The notes under the pieces were generated by a model, which worked only from the letters and a program-made list of their open reading frames with translations, had not been told where the DNA came from and did no database searches. Below, piece after piece: positions 43,996 to 48,595 of a stretch of DNA of 48,595 bases. The position numbers were made by a program, and so were the translations under genes. The DNA is taken from the NCBI RefSeq assembly GCF_900060185.1, contig NZ_FIZY01000039.1, positions 1-48,595 on the forward strand, written 5' to 3'. The DNA comes from Grimontia marina (lineage in GTDB: Bacteria; Pseudomonadota; Gammaproteobacteria; Enterobacterales; Vibrionaceae). Position 1 is the stretch's first letter, and every line of letters begins with the position of its first letter.

Positions 43996-44862
43996 ATGGC
44001 TCAGGAAAAAGTCGCATTTATCGGTCTCGGCGTTATGGGCTATCCAATGGCTGGTCACCTCAAAAACGCGGGGTTTAACACCACCGTATACAACCGTACC
44101 ACTGCAAAAGCTCAAGCCTGGGCAGATGAATACAAAGGTGACTTTGCCGTTACGCCACGTGAGGCGTCACAAGACTGTGATGTGGTATTTGTGTGTGTTG
44201 GCAATGATGATGATGTCCGCAGCGTGATTTATGGCGATGATGGCGTACTGGCCAGTATGAAAGCAGGGAGTGTGCTGGTGGATCACACCACTACATCTGC
44301 AACATTGGCCGAAGAGCTCGCCGAAGCATGCAAGGAGAAAAGTGTTCACTTTATTGATGCGCCAGTATCAGGCGGTCAGGCAGGCGCGGAAAACGGGGTA
44401 TTAACCGTGATGTGTGGCGGCGATCAGACAGTCTTTGACGAGGTGAAGCCTGTGATTGATGCTTACGCCAAGCAAGCCGTTTTGATGGGTAAAAATGGTC
44501 AGGGTCAGCGCTGTAAAATGGCGAACCAAATCTGTATCACAGGTATCTTGCAGGGCTTAAGTGAAGCGTTAATTCTGGCGCAAGCCTCAGGTCTGGATAT
44601 TGAACAAATGGTCAATGTGCTTAAGCATGGCGCGGCGGGTTCGTGGCAGATGGAAAACCGCGCTGTCACCATGGCGCAGGACAAATTCGATTTTGGATTT
44701 GCTATCGACTGGATGCGCAAAGACTTGGGGATATGCTTGGATGAGGCCACTGGCAAGGGTATTGAATTACCACTCACCAAAGAGGTGGATGAAAAATACG
44801 CCAGCCTTCAAGCGCAAGGGCTTGGAAGAATGGATACTTCCGTTCTTATCAAGGCTCAGTGA
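43996..44862 (+). CDS. NAD(P)-dependent 3-hydroxyisobutyrate dehydrogenase / beta-hydroxyacid dehydrogenase
   Basis: 288 residues; AAAGGAGAAGTC precedes the start. N-terminal Rossmann motif GLGVMG at 10-15, substrate motif DAPVSGGQAGA, and catalytic Lys174 with Asn177 (QRCKMANQ). Family: 6-phosphogluconate dehydrogenase-like beta-hydroxyacid dehydrogenases (MmsB, GarR, tartronate semialdehyde reductase). The exact substrate cannot be told from sequence alone. Monocistronic with a strong terminator; probably controlled by the divergent MocR protein. Confidence 0.9.
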   Translation: MAQEKVAFIGLGVMGYPMAGHLKNAGFNTTVYNRTTAKAQAWADEYKGDFAVTPREASQDCDVVFVCVGNDDDVRSVIYGDDGVLASMKAGSVLVDHTTTSATLAEELAEACKEKSVHFIDAPVSGGQAGAENGVLTVMCGGDQTVFDEVKPVIDAYAKQAVLMGKNGQGQRCKMANQICITGILQGLSEALILAQASGLDIEQMVNVLKHGAAGSWQMENRAVTMAQDKFDFGFAIDWMRKDLGICLDEATGKGIELPLTKEVDEKYASLQAQGLGRMDTSVLIKAQ

Positions 44863-44892
44863 TAGGTTAAGCCCTCGAACAGCCAGTAAATA

Positions 44893-44917
44893 AGAGCAGC
44901 CAAGCTGCTCTTTTTTT
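44893..44917. terminator. Terminator between convergent genes
   Basis: AGAGCAGC / GCTGCTCT with a 3-nt loop, followed by TTTTTTATTT. It serves the dehydrogenase gene and may help stop the protease transcript. Confidence 0.9.
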
Positions 44918-44927
44918 ATTTACAGAG

Positions 44928-47249
44928 TTAAGAACAGGGCCCTAAATCCTTCCAAACCCCCCAGTTGCCTGTGTTACCAGGTTCTTCATTTTGGGTCCAC
45001 CATTTTGCTTCATACGCACTGCCTTTATGGGAAACGCGATCTCCACTGCTGTAAACCGTACCTGACTGCCAGACGGGATAGCACTCTGGTGTCGGATTAT
45101 CATTGGAAACCACGATCGTGGTGACTTTCTCGTCTGTTACTCCCTTGGTGTCAGCCACAATAAGCTTCACTTCATAGCTACCTTGCTGTTGGTAAGTATG
45201 CGTCGGGCTTTTTTCTGATGACTCGGTGCCGTCCCCAAACTGCCATGTGTGGCTAACAATGCCTCTATCATCGGTTGATGTACTCTGGAAGCTAACGGTG
45301 AGCCCTGAAGCGGAGAAGTTGAAATCCGCAACAGGAGGAAGGTTATCTTCCGGTGATGTATGGCAGTCTCCGTTTACAGACCAGACTTGGGGGTAGAGGT
45401 CGGGTTGTGCGCCAGTTGACCACCAAATCGCCTTGTATGTTTTGCCCTGAAAACTCACATTATCACCAGAAGAATAGCTTTTGTTGGGATCCCAGGTAGC
45501 AACTGAACATGAACTGTCTGAATCAGACACTGTTACCGTATTAACTGCAACGTCACTGTTCCCCTTGCTATCAGCGACTGTCAACGATACGGAATACGTC
45601 CCACTTGTCGCATAAGTGTGTGACGGACTCTGCTGAGAAGAAGAGCGGCCATCACCGAAATCCCATTGATATGAAGCAATTGGGCCTGTCGACAGGTTGC
45701 TGAATACTGCGGTTAGTGCATTGGTTTTATGTGAGAAAGAAGCATCAACAACAGGAGAAACGTCTTTGCAGTGCTCACCCGTTTTACTGCCAGCAGCGAC
45801 CCCCACTTGTTGGAAGGCGTCAACGACATCATCGACACAGTACCCCAAGTCGCTGGCGGCATTGAAAACGCCTGACGCAGCATGGTCAAACGTTGATCTT
45901 GCTTGCCAGTAAAGTTGGTTGGCGCGAAGGAAGATATCAAAACCCTTGCGGATATCCCAGTTCGACTTTGTAGCCAAGAGATAGAAGGCTTTGTTAAATA
46001 CTCCAGAGCTGTGGTGTACATCTATCCCTGAATAGTAGTCTTTAGCATGGCCAATGGACTTTCCATCCAGTGGGGGATTGTCCATATGGCGCATGGCACC
46101 ACTGCCTTTTTTGATGCGATCGCCAATTTTCCAGTTGTAGCTTCCTTCGAGGTAATAAATTGCTGCAGCACCGGCAATATCGGAAAACGCCTCGTTGATG
46201 CCACCGGACTGATTTTTGTATTCCAAATCGGAGTTCTGCTGAGTGACACCATGACTGACTTCATGAGAAACAACATCCAAAGAAACGAGAGGATAAAAAT
46301 AGGATTGACCGTCTCCGAATGTCATTTGTTGGCCGTCCCAGAAGGCATTTTCGTAATTGCGGTCGTAGTGAACGCGCATACGCAGTTTCTGGCGTAAGGG
46401 AGCGATGCCGTACCACTCCTTATACATGTTAAAAACAATTTGTCCGAAGGCATGAGCGTCATTTAGCGGGGAGTAGGCGCCGTTGACCTCTCGTTCACTG
46501 TTTTCGAAGCAGTTAAAACTATGGACAGTGCCTCCACTTTTTTGATGTCTCATATCCAGGGTTTCGACGTTTTGGCTGTCCAGATAACATGTGCTTCCGG
46601 ACTGTTTAACGTCAAACGCAGGATAGTCGGTACCAAAGTGATAGCGGCCGGTTTTTTGATTTCCTCCCTGCCCTGTGCCTTGCGCATGGTTTAGACCTTC
46701 CCAGCTGTCTAAAACTTTACCGGACAGTGCGTCAATAAAGCCAATGGGGCGTGTTGGCTTATCGCTGTAAACAACATAGGAGACCTTCCATGCCAGGTGG
46801 GCGGTATCATTTTCGTCCAACCAAACCATGAGCTGCTTTTCGGGATGTTGTATCTGGTATAGCTCGTGTCCTTTCAGTGCAAGTAAAGTTGACAGTGCTT
46901 CATTATCGCTAATTGAAGGTGTTGTTGTCGGCAGGTCTTGTTCGATACCAGTGATAGCGGTCCCAACAAAGCCACTAACGCGTCCCAGTTGACCCTTGTT
47001 TGCTACAAAGCTCTCTCCATAAATGGGAAGGCCTTGATAGGTTTGACTGATTCTTACCACCTCGTTACCACTAAGGTCTCTTCCTGAAAAGCCCTCTATG
47101 TAGGACTGACCTTCCAGCAATGCTTCAATCTGATTGTCGGCTTTGGCAAAGCTTGAAAGTTCGAGATTAATCCGTTGTGCAGCAACAGAGGGTAGCGAAG
47201 TTACTGCGAGCGCGACACCAAGAGATAGCATATGAAATTTCGGTTTCAT
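44928..47249 (-). CDS. Secreted M4 metalloprotease, vibriolysin-like, with two PKD and two chitin-binding modules
   Basis: 773 residues. Signal peptide (about 1-24), FTP propeptide (about 30-75), PepSY-like propeptide (about 110-185), then an M4 (thermolysin) domain to about 495 with zinc ligands H329-E330-V-S-H333 and E353 (GGINEAFSD), and H412/H413 near the active site. Next PKD 1 (about 500-575), a CBM5/12 chitin-binding module (about 583-628), PKD 2 (about 640-715) and CBM5/12 number 2 (about 723-772). The PKD-CBM unit is duplicated. Vibriolysins leave the cell through the type II pathway and mature by removal of the propeptide. The chitin modules suggest the enzyme binds chitin-associated protein. 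No activator gene lies nearby. Confidence 0.95.
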   Translation of the reverse strand: MKPKFHMLSLGVALAVTSLPSVAAQRINLELSSFAKADNQIEALLEGQSYIEGFSGRDLSGNEVVRISQTYQGLPIYGESFVANKGQLGRVSGFVGTAITGIEQDLPTTTPSISDNEALSTLLALKGHELYQIQHPEKQLMVWLDENDTAHLAWKVSYVVYSDKPTRPIGFIDALSGKVLDSWEGLNHAQGTGQGGNQKTGRYHFGTDYPAFDVKQSGSTCYLDSQNVETLDMRHQKSGGTVHSFNCFENSEREVNGAYSPLNDAHAFGQIVFNMYKEWYGIAPLRQKLRMRVHYDRNYENAFWDGQQMTFGDGQSYFYPLVSLDVVSHEVSHGVTQQNSDLEYKNQSGGINEAFSDIAGAAAIYYLEGSYNWKIGDRIKKGSGAMRHMDNPPLDGKSIGHAKDYYSGIDVHHSSGVFNKAFYLLATKSNWDIRKGFDIFLRANQLYWQARSTFDHAASGVFNAASDLGYCVDDVVDAFQQVGVAAGSKTGEHCKDVSPVVDASFSHKTNALTAVFSNLSTGPIASYQWDFGDGRSSSQQSPSHTYATSGTYSVSLTVADSKGNSDVAVNTVTVSDSDSSCSVATWDPNKSYSSGDNVSFQGKTYKAIWWSTGAQPDLYPQVWSVNGDCHTSPEDNLPPVADFNFSASGLTVSFQSTSTDDRGIVSHTWQFGDGTESSEKSPTHTYQQQGSYEVKLIVADTKGVTDEKVTTIVVSNDNPTPECYPVWQSGTVYSSGDRVSHKGSAYEAKWWTQNEEPGNTGNWGVWKDLGPCS

Positions 47250-47961
47250 TTATTTGTTCACCAATGTGTATTTATGGGTTAGAGGTAACAGCGATAAATA
47301 CCTACGTGTTTTCAGCTAGGTTAAAACAGCTGACTTTTATCAATGAGTGTTTGATGGAAAATTGGCAACTATTCGGCTTGCGAATTTTTATTTAAATTTA
47401 ATAGTGAAGGTAAAATGATGAACAAGTTGATATTTAAATGCTTACTCGTTAGCTTGTTACGAAATTAATGAGATGTAACTCGTAAAAAGAAGTGGGTTTG
47501 ATTGTTGGTCGGTGTTCTTCTCATCTGTTGTGTAACGAAATTGTTGCGCGTATTGTTTTGTGGGACTGTGTGACTGCGACTGTTTGGTTTGTGTGTCATC
47601 TTAATGCATTGAAAAATATAGGATATAGATCGTGTTGCTGTTTGTTTAATGAATATTCACCTAACGATAGGGCAGGAAAGAATATCTTACATTTCCAACT
47701 GTTGATGTATAAAAATTATGTCGTTAAAAAAACGGCTGATATTTGCGGTTTTCAAGATGTTATGCCAAAGCCCATTTAAGTTGTTTTGATATAAGTGGTG
47801 ACTAAAAATTCGCTGCTAATATTTAAATGTAAAAAGCCGGAGATAACTCCGGCCTAAATAGCTGTTCCTAATAGTAGATCTCAAAGATAAGAGAAACTCA
47901 GTCCGCTTTGTGCGATCTGATCAATCGCCAAACCGAAACATACCGACAAAAGGACTGAGTG
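47250..47961. other. AT-rich gene-free region upstream of the protease
   Basis: About 700 nt, AT-rich. ORFs here (such as 47492-47779) lack coding character. It should hold the protease promoter (minus strand, 47250-47400), but no clear hexamers are identified. At 47836-47853 lies a hairpin GCCGGAG / CTCCGGC, preceded on the plus strand by AAAAA, so on the minus strand it has a T-run and may shield the protease from read-through from the IS630 element. Confidence 0.5.
47836..47853 (-). terminator. Minus-strand terminator-like hairpin
   Basis: GCCGGAG / CTCCGGC stem with a 4-nt loop; on the minus strand it is followed by TTTTT. No gene ends near it on that strand. Confidence 0.5.
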
Positions 47962-48595
47962 ATGGCCATCATAGCACCGATACCTCGTGGCGAACGTCGT
48001 AGGATGAAAAAAGCGATACAGACTACCAAGGACAAGGATTATGCCCGCAGACTTATTGCTCTCATGCAACTCCACGAAGGCAAAACGATTGTCGATGTCT
48101 GCCGTATTATCAGTGCAGCCCGCTCCTCAGTGGGTAGGTGGATTGACTGGTTTACTCAAGGTGGTATGGATGCCCTGCACGCTTTGCCTGTTGGCAGACC
48201 GCCAACGCTTCCCGTTAGCGAAATGTGTGCGATGCTGACTATTCTGGTTCAGTTTTCCCCGCAGGATTTCGGTTATCAGCGAAGCCGCTGGAGTACAGAG
48301 CTTTTAACGATGCAGCTCAATGATGTATTCCAAAGTACAGTGGCGGCTTCTACGGTCAGGCGTTGGTTACCGAAAATCGGGATCGTCTGGCGTAGGGCGG
48401 CACCTACCCTCAATATTCGAGACCCTGACAAGGAAGAAAAGCTCGCTCAGATAAGTGAGGCGCTGGACAAATGCAGTGTTGACCATCCGGTGTTTTATGA
48501 AGACGAAGTTGATATCGACCTTAACCCCAAAATTGGGGCTGACTGGACGGTAAAAGGCCAGCAGAAAAAAGTGGTCACACCGGGACAGAACTGCA
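47962..48595 (+). CDS. IS630-family transposase, N-terminal part (runs off window)
   Basis: 211 codons are visible from ATG 47962 without a stop. An N-terminal helix-turn-helix region (KTIVDVCRIISAARSSVGRW) is followed by VGRPPTLPVSEMCAM, PQDFGYQRSRWS and the first DDE motif region EDEVDIDLNPKIGADW. This is the IS630 family, which inserts at TA. The left end probably lies near 47870-47900; the terminal repeat was not resolved. The 3' end, including the last catalytic residues, is outside the window. Confidence 0.9.
   Translation, partial: MAIIAPIPRGERRRMKKAIQTTKDKDYARRLIALMQLHEGKTIVDVCRIISAARSSVGRWIDWFTQGGMDALHALPVGRPPTLPVSEMCAMLTILVQFSPQDFGYQRSRWSTELLTMQLNDVFQSTVAASTVRRWLPKIGIVWRRAAPTLNIRDPDKEEKLAQISEALDKCSVDHPVFYEDEVDIDLNPKIGADWTVKGQQKKVVTPGQNC

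Noticed and set aside
47492-47779. A 95-codon plus-strand ORF in the AT-rich gap
   Set aside because: No ribosome site, odd composition with many Cys and no domain pattern; it looks like a chance ORF.
1-48595. CRISPR arrays, tRNA and rRNA genes, integron attC sites
   Set aside because: No regularly spaced repeats, no tRNA-like cloverleaf with CCA or TTCGA arms and no rRNA blocks were noticed; a dedicated tRNA scan would be needed to be sure.

Overview
The window looks like a chromosomal stretch of a marine gammaproteobacterium of the family Vibrionaceae (inferred). The evidence is a complete TonB2-type energy cluster with a TtpC protein, a VF530-type DNA-binding protein, a stand-alone second EF-G, a vibriolysin-like M4 protease with chitin-binding modules, and moderate GC with strong GGAG-type ribosome binding sites. 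The genus cannot be fixed by eye; Grimontia, Enterovibrio, Photobacterium and Vibrio are all possible.

Layout. 1-318 is the 3' end of a group II intron (maturase C-terminus plus domains V and VI). 765-4773 is a four-gene envelope operon: two small PH-like membrane proteins, a secreted acidic protein with LRR-like repeats, and an OmpA-domain protein with a duplicated DUF4892-like module. It ends at a terminator. 4968-7968 holds an EamA transporter broken by an extra 8-bp repeat unit, a minus-strand gene remnant, a small basic protein, a DUF924 protein and a lipoprotein. 8287-15744 is a peptide/amide uptake and hydrolysis locus: M20-type amidohydrolase, DUF1028 protein, Dpp/Opp-like ABC transporter and FadR-type regulator. 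Most of it is decayed by frameshifts and deletions, while the last ATPase and the regulator remain intact.

15900-25678 is mostly housekeeping and accessory metabolism: a DUF3081-like protein, a membrane acyltransferase, EF-G2, a DUF302 remnant, a periplasmic sulfite dehydrogenase (Mo subunit plus diheme cytochrome c), a fold-III PLP enzyme, a membrane fatty-acid/sterol hydroxylase, a VF530 protein and a small membrane protein. 25895-31331 is the iron-transport energy module: a strong Fur-box match, a degenerate receiver protein, then DUF3450-ttpC-exbB-exbD-tonB-TPR with overlapping stop/start codons.

31552-36317 has a YgjV-like membrane protein behind a structured leader, a small unknown protein, and a ROK regulator / GH20 hexosaminidase / AAC(3)-fold acetyltransferase operon that suggests amino-sugar metabolism. 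An IS5-family element with an amber-mutated transposase follows at 36632-37470. 37525-44862 carries an MFS transporter, small proteins, glutaredoxin 2, a diheme peroxidase, a YiiM-like MOSC protein, a DUF2750 protein, and a divergent MocR regulator / 3-hydroxyisobutyrate dehydrogenase-like pair. 44928-47249 is the secreted M4 protease. The window ends inside an IS630-family transposase (47962 onward).

Two themes stand out. One is envelope and nutrient-scavenging functions suited to chitin-rich marine habitats (protease with two chitin-binding modules, GH20, TonB2). The other is active gene decay and mobile-element traffic: an intron, two IS elements and at least seven lesions in the ABC-transporter locus. 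The least familiar intact unit is the envelope operon at 765-4773. No tRNA, rRNA or CRISPR array was seen.
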